From: Streptomyces spongiicola
GTDB taxonomy: Bacteria; Actinomycetota; Actinomycetes; Streptomycetales; Streptomycetaceae
DNA: 64,000 nt
Assembly (NCBI RefSeq): GCF_003122365.1
Contig: NZ_CP029254.1
Span: 5,171,501 to 5,235,500, forward strand
Reading direction: 5' to 3'
In this document: piece by piece, positions 53,866 to 61,626 of the stretch
Layout: the number at the start of each line of letters is the position of its first letter
Numbering within the stretch: position 1 is the stretch's first letter
Notes under the pieces: generated by a model
Database searches by the model: none
What the model saw: the letters and a program-made list of their open reading frames with translations, nothing else
What the model was told of the DNA's origin: nothing
Position numbers and translations under genes: made by a program

Positions 53866-53907
53866 CGGGAAAATAGTTTGCGCGCGCGCCAGTCGTCCCC
53901 ATAGGTT
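53866..53907 (+). promoter_or_regulatory. Putative wblC promoter with WhiB7-type AT-rich element
   Basis: GGGAAAAT at 53868-53874 lies 2-3 bases before TTTGCG (53877-53882, -35-like). After about 18-19 bases, TAGGTT (53902-53907) is a -10-like box. WhiB7/WblC-activated promoters carry a short A/T-rich block just upstream of the -35, so autoregulation is likely. Confidence 0.6.
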
Positions 53908-54020
53908 CTTAACCACGGGAACGGCGGCTTCTCCGAAGCCCTGTTGCCGTGCTGTACTTGTCCGAATACATGTGACCGGCCCCGGCCGGTCCCCCGAGAC
54001 GCCGAGAGGAGGCGATTCCA

Positions 54021-54353
54021 GTGATCAGCATCTACACCAGCATTCTCCGCGCCACCGCCGAAGTGACCGATCGCTCGGTCGTCTCCGCCTGCTCGCTCGG
54101 CCTCTCCGGCTCGGCGTTCATCGGCACTGGTGTGTCCTGCTCCGCGGCCGCCCTTCCGGTCGTCCTCGGCGCCGACCTGCCTGTCCGGGAGCGCAACGAG
54201 CGACCGACCGGGGCACTGGAAGCAGCAGCAGTGGCGGCAGAGGCCGAGGCCTATGCCCTCGTGGCGGCCAGTGCCGGAACCAAGAAGCAGACGACGCAGC
54301 ACCACACGATGTGGGCCTTCCGTGGGCTCGAACCCTGGAGTGATCCAGCCTGA
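54021..54353 (+). CDS. Upstream frame in the wblC leader (uORF)
   Basis: 110 codons, GTG start at 54021, with a strong GAGAGGAGG site (about 54004-54012). The product begins MISIYTSILRATAEVTDRSV, then VSACSLGLSGSAFIGTG, and ends GLEPWSDPA. No known domain. Its TGA stop (54351-54353) lies inside the left arm of a perfect palindrome, GCCTGATCC-A-GGATCAGGC (54348-54366), 24 bases before an intrinsic terminator. This position suits ribosome-controlled transcription attenuation of wblC. Confidence 0.65.
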   Translation: MISIYTSILRATAEVTDRSVVSACSLGLSGSAFIGTGVSCSAAALPVVLGADLPVRERNERPTGALEAAAVAAEAEAYALVAASAGTKKQTTQHHTMWAFRGLEPWSDPA

Positions 54354-54366
54354 TCCAGGATCAGGC
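54348..54366 (+). promoter_or_regulatory. Perfect palindrome covering the uORF stop codon
   Basis: GCCTGATCC (54348-54356), A, GGATCAGGC (54358-54366). It contains the uORF stop TGA. A smaller hairpin CTGGA-GTGA-TCCAG precedes it (54335-54348). A ribosome paused or stopped here would melt these stems. Confidence 0.8.
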
Positions 54367-54377
54367 CGGCGCCTTCA

Positions 54378-54419
54378 GGGCCGCGGAACCCCACCAGGGA
54401 TCCGCGGCCCTTCTGTTTT
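54378..54419 (+). terminator. Attenuator-type intrinsic terminator in the wblC leader
   Basis: GGGCCGCGGA (54378-54387) pairs exactly with TCCGCGGCCC (54401-54410), followed by TTCTGTTTT, a rare T-tract in this genome. It lies 104 bp before the wblC start and downstream of the uORF, so it would cut wblC transcription unless bypassed. Confidence 0.88.
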
Positions 54420-54522
54420 CCCGATGAGGAAACGGAGCGAAGGGGCCTCGGGACCAGCAAGACCCGGTACCAGCCGAAGCCCGGTCCACCGACCGGACAG
54501 AACAGACGAGGAAGACACCACC

Positions 54523-54891
54523 GTGCAACTCGAAGCGCACGCCCCGTCCGTACCGCCTTCCCAGACGATCCCCCCGCCCGGCCCCACGGAGGACTCCACC
54601 TTGACCCCCCTCACTACGCTCACCGCGCTCGACGACGCCATCGAGAGCCTCGGCGCACCCGTCCCCTGCCGTTCCTACGACCCGGAGGTCTTCTTCGCCG
54701 AGTCGCCGGCGGACGTCGAGTACGCCAAGTCCCTCTGCCGCACCTGCCCGCTGGTCGAGGCCTGCCTCGCCGGTGCCAAGGATCGGCGTGAGCCCTGGGG
54801 CGTCTGGGGCGGAGAGCTTTTCGTCCAGGGTGTGGTCGTCGCCCGCAAGCGGCCGCGTGGCCGCCCGCGCAAGAACCCGGTAGCGGCATGA
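54523..54891 (+). CDS. wblC: WhiB-family Fe-S transcription factor WblC (WhiB7 type)
   Basis: 122 residues from the GTG at 54523, with GAGGAAG upstream. Cysteines 49, 72, 75 and 81 (C-x22-C-x2-C-x5-C) bind the 4Fe-4S cluster; GVWGG (93-97) is the turn that contacts the principal sigma factor. The C-terminal KRPRGRPRKN (109-118) is an AT-hook, diagnostic of WhiB7/WblC. It activates intrinsic antibiotic-resistance and redox genes when translation is inhibited. Its TGA overlaps the ATG of the next gene. Confidence 0.95.
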   Translation: MQLEAHAPSVPPSQTIPPPGPTEDSTLTPLTTLTALDDAIESLGAPVPCRSYDPEVFFAESPADVEYAKSLCRTCPLVEACLAGAKDRREPWGVWGGELFVQGVVVARKRPRGRPRKNPVAA

Positions 54892-55214
54892 GCGCGCATC
54901 CGGGAACCGTCGACCGACCCCTCACGCACGATCCCCAGAAGCAGGCCCCGATGACCTCTTCCACCAGCGAGCCGTCCGGTTCCGCGACCCCGTACGTCAC
55001 CACCATCGGCGCGAACGCCTCGCGTCAGAACAGGACCCGTGAGATGCAACTCATCCCAGAAGCCCTGGCCCGTGCGCATATGCACGAGCGCCTTCGTGCA
55101 GCGGAAGCGGAGCGCCGGGCCGTGCGCCTGGCGGCCGCTCGGCGGATGCAGCGGCGTGCCGAGCGCGCGTCCCTGCGCGCCCGCCGCGCGCTGGCCATGG
55201 CCGTCATGCAGTAA
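54888..55214 (+). CDS. Conserved hypothetical protein, coupled to wblC
   Basis: 108 residues if the ATG at 54888 (ATGA overlap with wblC) is used; an ATG at 54951 (MTSSTSEPSGSATPYVT) is the better-conserved-looking start and would give 87. The C-terminal half is a basic, Arg/Ala-rich helix (AAEAERRAVRLAAARRMQRR...RARRALAMAVMQ). No known domain; possibly nucleic-acid binding. Translation coupling suggests a role linked to WblC. Confidence 0.75.
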   Translation: MSAHPGTVDRPLTHDPQKQAPMTSSTSEPSGSATPYVTTIGANASRQNRTREMQLIPEALARAHMHERLRAAEAERRAVRLAAARRMQRRAERASLRARRALAMAVMQ

Positions 55215-55277
55215 TCCGGTCGTCAGGCCTCCGCAGCCGACGCAGGCACGGTCGTCGGCATCGCCGGCGCCAACGAT

Positions 55278-55303
55278 GGGGGCCGGTCCGCGGGCCGGCC
55301 CCC
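55278..55303. terminator. Stem-loop after the wblC operon
   Basis: GGGGGCCGG (55278-55286) pairs exactly with CCGGCCCCC (55295-55303), with an 8-base loop, 64 bp past the stop of the coupled gene. Confidence 0.8.
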
Positions 55304-55352
55304 ACCGGTGCGTTGTCCCGTCCCGGGCACCGCCCGGGGTTATCGTCACGTG

Positions 55353-55550
55353 GTGGACGAACAGACTCCTCACCCTGCTCAGCCGGGTGCCGAGAACGTC
55401 GTGTGTTCCCGGTGCGGCGCGGTCGCCGAGGGCACTCCTCCCACCTGGACCTGCTCCGTGGAGAGCGGACGCCGGCACTACTTCTGCGACGAGTGCGCTC
55501 GGGCCAACATCAGGTCCATCGAGGGGCGGCTCGACTCGTCCTGGTGGTGA
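55353..55550 (+). CDS. Small CxxC zinc-ribbon-like protein
   Basis: 65 residues from the GTG at 55353 (an adjacent GTG at 55350 is equally possible). CSRCG and CDECARAN form two CxxC pairs likely to bind zinc; a third cysteine (WTCSVESG) lies between. Ends RSIEGRLDSSWW. Conserved in Streptomyces; function unknown. Convergent with the ABC1 kinase gene. Confidence 0.75.
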   Translation: MDEQTPHPAQPGAENVVCSRCGAVAEGTPPTWTCSVESGRRHYFCDECARANIRSIEGRLDSSWW

Positions 55551-55649
55551 CCGGACGCCCCCGGCCGGGCCATCCCGCTCCCGGCCGGACGGTTCCCGCC
55601 TGCTGGGAGGACTGGGCCGGCGCCGCCTCCGGGAACGGGCCGGCCGAGG

Positions 55650-57089
55650 TCAGACCTCCGCCGCAACGTCGCCGGTCTCGGCACCTGCCTCACCGCCGGT
55701 CGGGGCACCGCTCTCGCCGCCGCTCTCGCCGCCGGTCTCGGCACCGGCGAGGAAACCGGGCAGCCAGCTCTCGAGTTCGTCCCGGAGCCGCACGGTCGCG
55801 TTCAGCTGGCAGAGCACGCCGATCGTGCTCAGTGTCACACGGTGGATCAGCAGATAGGCCGGCGGCAGATTGAGCTGCCTGCCCAACTGGTGTGCGGGGG
55901 AACGGGGATCCGCTATCCGGGCCGCCTGGGCGCGCATCCAGCCGCGAGTGAAGGTGAACCGGTCCGCTTCCGCGGGTTCGATGATCGGCAGCAGGTACTC
56001 CAGCACCGCGTCGGGGTCGAGGTCGATCGACTCCTTGACGAAGCCCTCCTCGCACAGCACCCCGTAGACCGCGTCGGCCTCCCCCGCCAGAGTCATCCGG
56101 AGCGAATCGCCGATCGTCCGGGGGAGTCCGCCGGGCAGCCGGTCCACCGTGCCGAAGTCCAGGACGCCGAGCCGACACCGGGTCGGATCTCCTTCGCCCT
56201 CCTCCGCACCGGCCGCGGAGAGCAGCCGGAAGTTGCCCGGGTGCGGATCGGCGTGCAGCAGCCCTGTCCGGGCGGGGCCGGAGAAGAGGAACCGGGCCAG
56301 CAGCTGGCCGGCCCGGTCCCGCTGTTCCCGCGTGCCGTCGCTGATCACCTCTGCCAGCGGAGTGCCGTCCATCCACTCGGTGACCAGCACCCGGTCGGCC
56401 TGGTGGACCACATCGGGCACCACCACGTCGGGGTCGCCCGCGAACTCCGCGGCGTGCTCCCGCTGGGCCCGGGCCTCAAGTGCGTAGTCCAGCTCTTCCG
56501 CCACCCGGTCGTGGAGTTCGGCGATCAGTGGCTTGACGTCCATTCCCGGGATCAGCGGTCCCAGCAGCCTGGCGAACCGGCTCAACTGGGACAGGTCCGA
56601 CAACAGTGCCTCTCCTGCCCCCGGATACTGGACCTTCACCGCGACCTCGCGCCCGTCGTGCCAGACCGCTCGGTGTACCTGGCCGATGGATGCGGCCGCC
56701 GCGGGCCTGTCCTCGAACTCCAGGAAGAGCCCGCGCCAGTCCCCGCCCAGCCGCTCCGCCAGCGCCTCATGGACCGTGCGGGCGGGCATCGGGGGCGCGG
56801 CGTCCTGGAGTCTGGTGAGCGCGGCCCGGTAGGGCCCGGCCACCTCCTCGGGCAAGGCCGACTCGAAGACGGACAGGGCCTGCCCGAACTTCATCGCACC
56901 GCCCTTCAGCTCACCTAGCACCCTGAACAACTGCTCGGCCGTGCGCTGCTGCAACTCGCGCGCCACGATCTCCGCGGACCTGCCGCCGATCCGCCTGCCC
57001 AGACTCCAGGTGGCGCGGCCGGCGAAACCCAGTGGCAGAGTGGCCAACTTGGCCGTGCGGGTGACCGCCTTCCGGGGAAGATCAGACAT
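55650..57089 (-). CDS. ABC1/AarF (UbiB-like) atypical kinase
   Basis: 479 residues, ATG start at 57089, with GGAGGGG upstream. The UbiB-type motifs are all present: ELKGGAMKFGQALS (N-terminal KxGQ), PAAAASIGQVHRA (Ala-rich loop), VAVKVQYPG, LLHADPHPGNFRLL, VLDFGTVDRLP. The C-terminal tail repeats GGESGGES. Members influence quinone or lipid metabolism; streptomycetes use menaquinone, so the target is uncertain. It overlaps the upstream ThiF-like gene by 8 bp (operon). Confidence 0.92.
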   Translation of the reverse strand: MSDLPRKAVTRTAKLATLPLGFAGRATWSLGRRIGGRSAEIVARELQQRTAEQLFRVLGELKGGAMKFGQALSVFESALPEEVAGPYRAALTRLQDAAPPMPARTVHEALAERLGGDWRGLFLEFEDRPAAAASIGQVHRAVWHDGREVAVKVQYPGAGEALLSDLSQLSRFARLLGPLIPGMDVKPLIAELHDRVAEELDYALEARAQREHAAEFAGDPDVVVPDVVHQADRVLVTEWMDGTPLAEVISDGTREQRDRAGQLLARFLFSGPARTGLLHADPHPGNFRLLSAAGAEEGEGDPTRCRLGVLDFGTVDRLPGGLPRTIGDSLRMTLAGEADAVYGVLCEEGFVKESIDLDPDAVLEYLLPIIEPAEADRFTFTRGWMRAQAARIADPRSPAHQLGRQLNLPPAYLLIHRVTLSTIGVLCQLNATVRLRDELESWLPGFLAGAETGGESGGESGAPTGGEAGAETGDVAAEV

Positions 57090-58305
57090 GCGCCCCTCCA
57101 ATTCCCAGCTGCCGCGCCGCGTCCACCATCCGGAACTGCTCCGTCGGCGCCGCTGCCCCGGCCATTGTGTCGTGCGGCGTCCCCGCCCCCGAGGCGCACT
57201 CCCCCCGAGTCTGCCCAGCCGCGCCGCAGGGACAGTCACGGTGGGCCCGGATCCGCCGCGATCGCCACTCGAGCAGCGGCAGTGACACCTCCCAGCGGGT
57301 GCCCGCGCTGGTCGGCAGTTCACCGTCCAGGAACGACAGGGCGTGCGAGGCCGCCGTGCCGGCGACCGCCGTGGCCAGTCCGAGGTCGCACGGACCCGGG
57401 TTCGTCCCCTGGCGGCGGGGCGTACGCCACTGGGCCGCCATCCGCGGCCACACCGGGTCCCGGTCGGCCCGCCCCAGTGCGAGACAGCCGGCGCACGCCG
57501 AGCCTCCCGGCAGTACCAGCGGGCCCACCACTCCGGACGCCTCGACCACACCCGCATACAGGTGGGGGGTGCCGGTGGCCATCCAGTTCTCGGCCGCCAC
57601 CGGATCCGGGGCGTATGCGGGGAAGCCGTCACGGGGGGCGACGACCACCAGGGAGAGCGGTGGTGGTTCCGGCGGTGCGCCGTCGGACCGCCGGGCCGTC
57701 CGCCGCCCCCGGCCGGGCGCGGACCTGAGCACCAGCCGCTGGGCGGAGACGGCCCTGCGTTCCCCGACGGCCTCCGGGGGCACCCCGCCGGGCGCCACGT
57801 CCCACGGCTCCACACGACCTCCGTCCAGCACGTCGACCCGGCCCACCCCGGAGGCGGACAGCAGGGCGGCGAGTGCGGCACCGACCCGGCCCGCGCCCCG
57901 CACCTGTACCCGCATCGCGCTGCGGGCAGCCAGCCGGGCCGCGCCGCCGCCCGGTTCGGAATGGACCACCGACAGCGACGCCAGGTCCGGGCGCAGCCGG
58001 TCGTACGCTTCCTTCCGTTTCCGCAGAGCGGAGGCCGCCGGACCCCCACCCGTCACGTCGTCCACCAGGCCCGCCTCTCCCAACCGCTCCAGGAGAGCGT
58101 CGACATGGCCGTCGGGGAGCCCTATCGCCCGGGCCTCCTCACGCAGCCGGGGCAGCCCCCGTGTGCCGTCGATGAGCGACATCAGGCTGCCGGTCGCCGT
58201 GTCCACGGGCCCCATCACCACCGCATGGGCCGCCGTCACCCCGAACTGCACATGACGCAGATCCCGCCACGCCTGCCGCAGTGCAGGCTTCACCACCGGA
58301 TGCAC
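57082..58305 (-). CDS. ThiF/E1-like protein (TOMM-leader-binding type)
   Basis: 407 residues from the GTG at 58305, preceded by GGGGG. An N-terminal winged-helix-like region (about 1-110, LRHVQFGVTAAHAVV) is followed by an E1/ThiF-like Rossmann domain (MRVQVRGAGRVGAALAALLS). A cysteine (SACAGCLALG) and a C-terminal DCPCGAAG lie near the end. The nucleotide loop GAGRVG is weaker than in MoeZ, and no adenylation arginine finger was seen. No precursor peptide or cyclodehydratase is adjacent, so a RiPP role is doubtful. Confidence 0.82.
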   Translation of the reverse strand: MHPVVKPALRQAWRDLRHVQFGVTAAHAVVMGPVDTATGSLMSLIDGTRGLPRLREEARAIGLPDGHVDALLERLGEAGLVDDVTGGGPAASALRKRKEAYDRLRPDLASLSVVHSEPGGGAARLAARSAMRVQVRGAGRVGAALAALLSASGVGRVDVLDGGRVEPWDVAPGGVPPEAVGERRAVSAQRLVLRSAPGRGRRTARRSDGAPPEPPPLSLVVVAPRDGFPAYAPDPVAAENWMATGTPHLYAGVVEASGVVGPLVLPGGSACAGCLALGRADRDPVWPRMAAQWRTPRRQGTNPGPCDLGLATAVAGTAASHALSFLDGELPTSAGTRWEVSLPLLEWRSRRIRAHRDCPCGAAGQTRGECASGAGTPHDTMAGAAAPTEQFRMVDAARQLGIGGAHV

Positions 58306-58623
58306 AACAACCCCCGTTCGCAGACGAATTACTGAGCACGCGGCCCAACTCTCCGCGTTTGACGTTCGTTGGATCTCACCGGGCCCCGTCGGTGCGCGAT
58401 CAGGGGAGTCCCGGCGGCCCATCGGGTGAGACCGATTCCGTGCGGCATCAGAATGCCCGCCCCCGCCGGAGCGCGGAAAAAGTTGTCCACAGGTATGGGG
58501 TATTGGTCATTCGAATCGTGCGCCGTGCGCCGTGCGCCTTGGGACAGGGCGCTATCGTTTCCCCGTCCGGCCCCGAACCGCCCGGGGCGGGACTTCCCCC
58601 GCTCCAGCCGGTACCGTCGGGGC
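58306..58623. other. Divergent intergenic region between the ThiF-like and DUF45 genes
   Basis: 318 bp without a gene. It contains a DnaA-box consensus at 58483 within an A/T-richer core (58475-58520, GGAAAAAGTTGTCCACAGG). No promoter could be fixed. Confidence 0.5.
58483..58491 (+). promoter_or_regulatory. Consensus DnaA box
   Basis: TTGTCCACA, the Streptomyces DnaA-box consensus, in the divergent region about 180 bp from the ThiF-like gene start and 135 bp from the DUF45 gene start. Single copy, so a regulatory rather than an origin role is possible. Confidence 0.45.
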
Positions 58624-59220
58624 GTGTCCGCCGACCGACCGCTCCCCGCCCCGAGCCAACACCGCAGCACGACCGCCCAACCGCCCCGCCCCGCCGCGAC
58701 GAGCGCGGTCGAGGTGCGGCGCAGCGCCAGGCGCCGCCGAACGGTCTCCGCGTACCGCGACGGCGACCGGACCGTCGTGCTGATCCCCGCCCGGATGAGT
58801 GAGGCGGAGGAGCAGCGCTGGGTGACGGTGATGCTGGACAAGCTCGCGGCCCAGGAGAGCAGGCGCGCGCTCGGCGACGGAGAGCTGGCGGAACGCGCCC
58901 GCCTGCTCTCCGGGCAGTACCTCGACGGACGCGCGCGGCCGGCGTCGGTGCGCTGGGTGACCAACCAGAACACCCGCTGGGGGTCGTGCACTCCCGCGGA
59001 GGGCAGCATCCGCCTCTCGCACCGGCTGAAGGGCATGCCGGAGTACGTCGTGGACTACGTGCTCCTCCATGAGCTGGCCCACCTTCTGGTGCCCGGACAC
59101 GGGCCCCGCTTCTGGCGGCTCCTGGACGCCTACCCGCGCACCGAGCGCGCCCGCGGCTACCTGGAGGGGGTGGTCGCCGCGGACCGCCTGCCGCACCTTC
59201 CGGCCGCCCGGGGCGGGTGA
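58624..59220 (+). CDS. DUF45/YgjP-like zinc metallopeptidase (M48 superfamily)
   Basis: 198 residues from the GTG at 58624. The C-terminal half carries NTRWGSCTPAEGSIRLSHRL, then VDYVLLHELAHLLVPGHGPR, where HELAH is the zinc site and the third ligand follows downstream (GHGPRFW). YgjP-like proteins are conserved but their substrates are unknown. The 60-residue N-terminus is disordered and Arg-rich. Divergent from the ThiF-like gene. Confidence 0.88.
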   Translation: MSADRPLPAPSQHRSTTAQPPRPAATSAVEVRRSARRRRTVSAYRDGDRTVVLIPARMSEAEEQRWVTVMLDKLAAQESRRALGDGELAERARLLSGQYLDGRARPASVRWVTNQNTRWGSCTPAEGSIRLSHRLKGMPEYVVDYVLLHELAHLLVPGHGPRFWRLLDAYPRTERARGYLEGVVAADRLPHLPAARGG

Positions 59221-59332
59221 CTTGCTCCGATCCCGTACCGAAAGCGTCCCGGCTCGGCCCGATGTCACCGCAAGCCGTTAGCCTGGCTCGACGCAATCGC
59301 AAGTCGTCGGGACGGGGGGACGGTCGTTACGC

Positions 59333-60913
59333 ATGGCCAGGGAATTCCAACGCGGCCACAAGGCCAGGATCAGTGACCTGACACCGGGGACCGATCTGTA
59401 CGTGGGTGTGCAGATCTCCGCCCCCGGGCTGAGCTTCGACATCAGCTGCTTCGGTCTCGACGCCGACGAACGGCTGTCGGACGAACGCTATTTCGTCTTC
59501 TTCAACCAGCCGAAGTCGCCCGAGGAGTCGATTCAGCTGCTCGGTGCGCAGGCCGGCGACACGGAGTCGTTCCGCGTCACGCTGGACCGCCTTCCCGCGC
59601 ATATCCACCGGCTGTCGTTCACCGCGACCATCGACGGCTCAGGTCACATGTCGCAGATCGGCCCCGGATACATCCGGATCGTCGCGGGCGGTGAGGAGGT
59701 CGTCCGCTACGCCTTCACCGGCTCGGAGTTCTCCACCGAACGCGCCGTGATGCTGGGCGACTTCTACCTCAGGGACGTCTGGCGGTTCGCCGCCGTCGGC
59801 CAGGGCTTCGACGGCGGCCTCGACGCGCTGCTGAAGAACTTCGGCGGCGAGGTGGCCGAGGAGGAGCCCGCTCCGCAGCAGCCGCAGGCCGTCCCCGGGT
59901 TCGCCCCGCCGGCCGCTCCGGCCCCGGCTCCGGCGCCCTCGTTCGGGGTCCCCGCCGGGCCCCCGGCCCCGCCGGCCGGACCGCCGCAGCCGCCGCCCGG
60001 GTTCGGCGCGCCCGCCCCGCAGCCGCACGCGGCGCCGACGATCGCCGCCCCGATGAGCCCGCCCGCCGGTACGGTGCCGCCCCCTGCCCCGCCCCCGTAC
60101 GGGCAGCCCCCGCAGCAGCCTCGGTTCGGACGGGTCCCGGGCCCGCCGACGGGGCAGGTACCCGCGGCGCCGGCCCCCTACGCGCAGCAGCCCGCCCCGT
60201 ACGGCGTGCCCGGGGTGCCGCAGGGCGTCCCCCAGGGCGTCCCGGGGACCGGTCCGGGCCTTGAAGCGGCCCTTCAGCCGTACGAGGAGCTGCCCACCGG
60301 CCAGCGGTGGACCCCGCAGAACCAGCAGCTGATGCGCGTCGACCTGGCCGTGGGCGGCACACCCGTGCTGGCCCGCCAGGGCAGCATGGTCATGTACCAG
60401 GGCAAGGTCGACTTCGGCTACAAGGGCGCCGGCTTCTCCGGTCGGCTCGTCGGGAACGCCACGGGCCAGGAGATGCAGCTGATGCGGTGCAGCGGCCGCG
60501 GCCAGGTCTTCCTCGCCGAGGACGCCGCGCAGCTGCACCCCGTCGAACTCCAGGGGGACGCGATCTGCGTCTCCGCGGAGAACGTGCTCGCCTTCGACGA
60601 GTCGCTGCAGCACGAGGTCCGCCGCATCGAGGGACACGGCATACCCGGCGGGGCACTGTTCACGATGCAGTTCCAGGGCACCGGCACGGTCGTCGTCAAG
60701 ACCCGCGGAGTCCCGGTCGTCCTCCCGGTCACGCCCACCACGTTCGCCGACGCCAACGCCGTCGTGGCCTGGTCGGCGGCCTCCCAGGTGATCCTCTCCA
60801 GCCAGGTGCGGCTGCGCCGCAACGCCTTCCCGGGCCACAGCGGAGAGACCGTGAACCTCCAGTTCCGGGGAGCCCCCGGCAACTTCGTCGTCGTCCAGCC
60901 CTACGAGGTCTGA
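59333..60913 (+). CDS. TerD-AIM24 fusion protein
   Basis: 526 residues, ATG start at 59333. Residues 1-185 are a TerD/CABP-like beta-sandwich (LTPGTDLYVGVQISAPGLSF, SCFGLDADERLSDERYFVFF). A Pro/Ala/Gly/Gln-rich linker spans about 190-310. Residues 320-526 are an AIM24 domain (GSMVMYQGKVDF, EMQLMRCSGRGQVFLA, FVVVQPYEV). Ter-domain proteins bind Ca2+ and join stress or antiphage-like signalling modules. It starts a three-gene AIM24 operon. Confidence 0.92.
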   Translation: MAREFQRGHKARISDLTPGTDLYVGVQISAPGLSFDISCFGLDADERLSDERYFVFFNQPKSPEESIQLLGAQAGDTESFRVTLDRLPAHIHRLSFTATIDGSGHMSQIGPGYIRIVAGGEEVVRYAFTGSEFSTERAVMLGDFYLRDVWRFAAVGQGFDGGLDALLKNFGGEVAEEEPAPQQPQAVPGFAPPAAPAPAPAPSFGVPAGPPAPPAGPPQPPPGFGAPAPQPHAAPTIAAPMSPPAGTVPPPAPPPYGQPPQQPRFGRVPGPPTGQVPAAPAPYAQQPAPYGVPGVPQGVPQGVPGTGPGLEAALQPYEELPTGQRWTPQNQQLMRVDLAVGGTPVLARQGSMVMYQGKVDFGYKGAGFSGRLVGNATGQEMQLMRCSGRGQVFLAEDAAQLHPVELQGDAICVSAENVLAFDESLQHEVRRIEGHGIPGGALFTMQFQGTGTVVVKTRGVPVVLPVTPTTFADANAVVAWSAASQVILSSQVRLRRNAFPGHSGETVNLQFRGAPGNFVVVQPYEV

Positions 60914-60926
60914 GGGAGCCCGGAGA

Positions 60927-61607
60927 ATGAACCAGCAACTCGCGGGCTTCGCCCCGACGCCCGCGGTGGCCCGGATGGAGAACCACGGCCGCACGATGCT
61001 CAAGGTCGCCATGGCCTCCGGCCGGGACCTGTTCGCCCGGGCCGGCTCCATGGTCGCCTACGAGGGCTTCATCCAGTACGAGCCGAACCCGCCCGCCGTC
61101 CGCCGGATCGCCGGCCAGTGGGTCACCGGCGAGGGCGCGCCCGTCATGAAGTGCTCCGGTGACGGACTGCTGTATCTGGCCGACTACGGGGCCGACGTCG
61201 TGGTCGTCAATCTCGACGACGACTCGATCTCGGTCAACGGCACCAATCTGCTGGCCTTCGACGCGCATCTGCAGTGGGGCGTCGAGAGGGTCAAGGGCCT
61301 CGCCAAGTTCGCGGGCCAGGGGCTGTGGAACATCACGGTCTCGGGCACCGGCTGGGTCGCCCTCACCTCGCGCGGTACACCGGTCGTCGTGGAATGCGGC
61401 CGCGGCGAGGACGAGACCTACGTCGACCCGGACGCCCTCGTGGCCTGGTCGCCGAATCTGAGGGTGAAGGGCAAGCGCAGCTTCAAGGCGTCCTCCCTGA
61501 TCGGGCGGGGCAGCGGAGAGGCCTTCCAGATGGCCTTCTCCGGCCAGGGCGTCGTCGTCGTACAGCCGAGCGAGGACAGCACCGACCGACTGCGGGTCCG
61601 GGGCTGA
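60927..61607 (+). CDS. AIM24-family protein
   Basis: 226 residues, ATG start at 60927, 13 bp after the fusion gene. Core signature: LFARAGSMVAYEGFIQYEPN, APVMKCSGDGLLYLADYGAD, GEAFQMAFSGQGVVVVQPSE. A single AIM24 domain with no TerD part. The family forms stacked beta-structures; its bacterial function is unknown. Confidence 0.9.
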   Translation: MNQQLAGFAPTPAVARMENHGRTMLKVAMASGRDLFARAGSMVAYEGFIQYEPNPPAVRRIAGQWVTGEGAPVMKCSGDGLLYLADYGADVVVVNLDDDSISVNGTNLLAFDAHLQWGVERVKGLAKFAGQGLWNITVSGTGWVALTSRGTPVVVECGRGEDETYVDPDALVAWSPNLRVKGKRSFKASSLIGRGSGEAFQMAFSGQGVVVVQPSEDSTDRLRVRG

Positions 61608-61626
61608 GGGGGAGCGAGAACACATC

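Noticed and set aside
53925..53950. GGAAC...GTT upstream of the wblC uORF as a sigma-R promoter
   Set aside because: The spacer is 20 bases instead of 18-19, and the sequence lies downstream of the better WhiB7-type promoter.
57082..58305. RiPP (thiazole/oxazole peptide) biosynthesis cluster suggested by the ThiF-like protein
   Set aside because: No precursor peptide, YcaO cyclodehydratase or dehydrogenase gene is present nearby.
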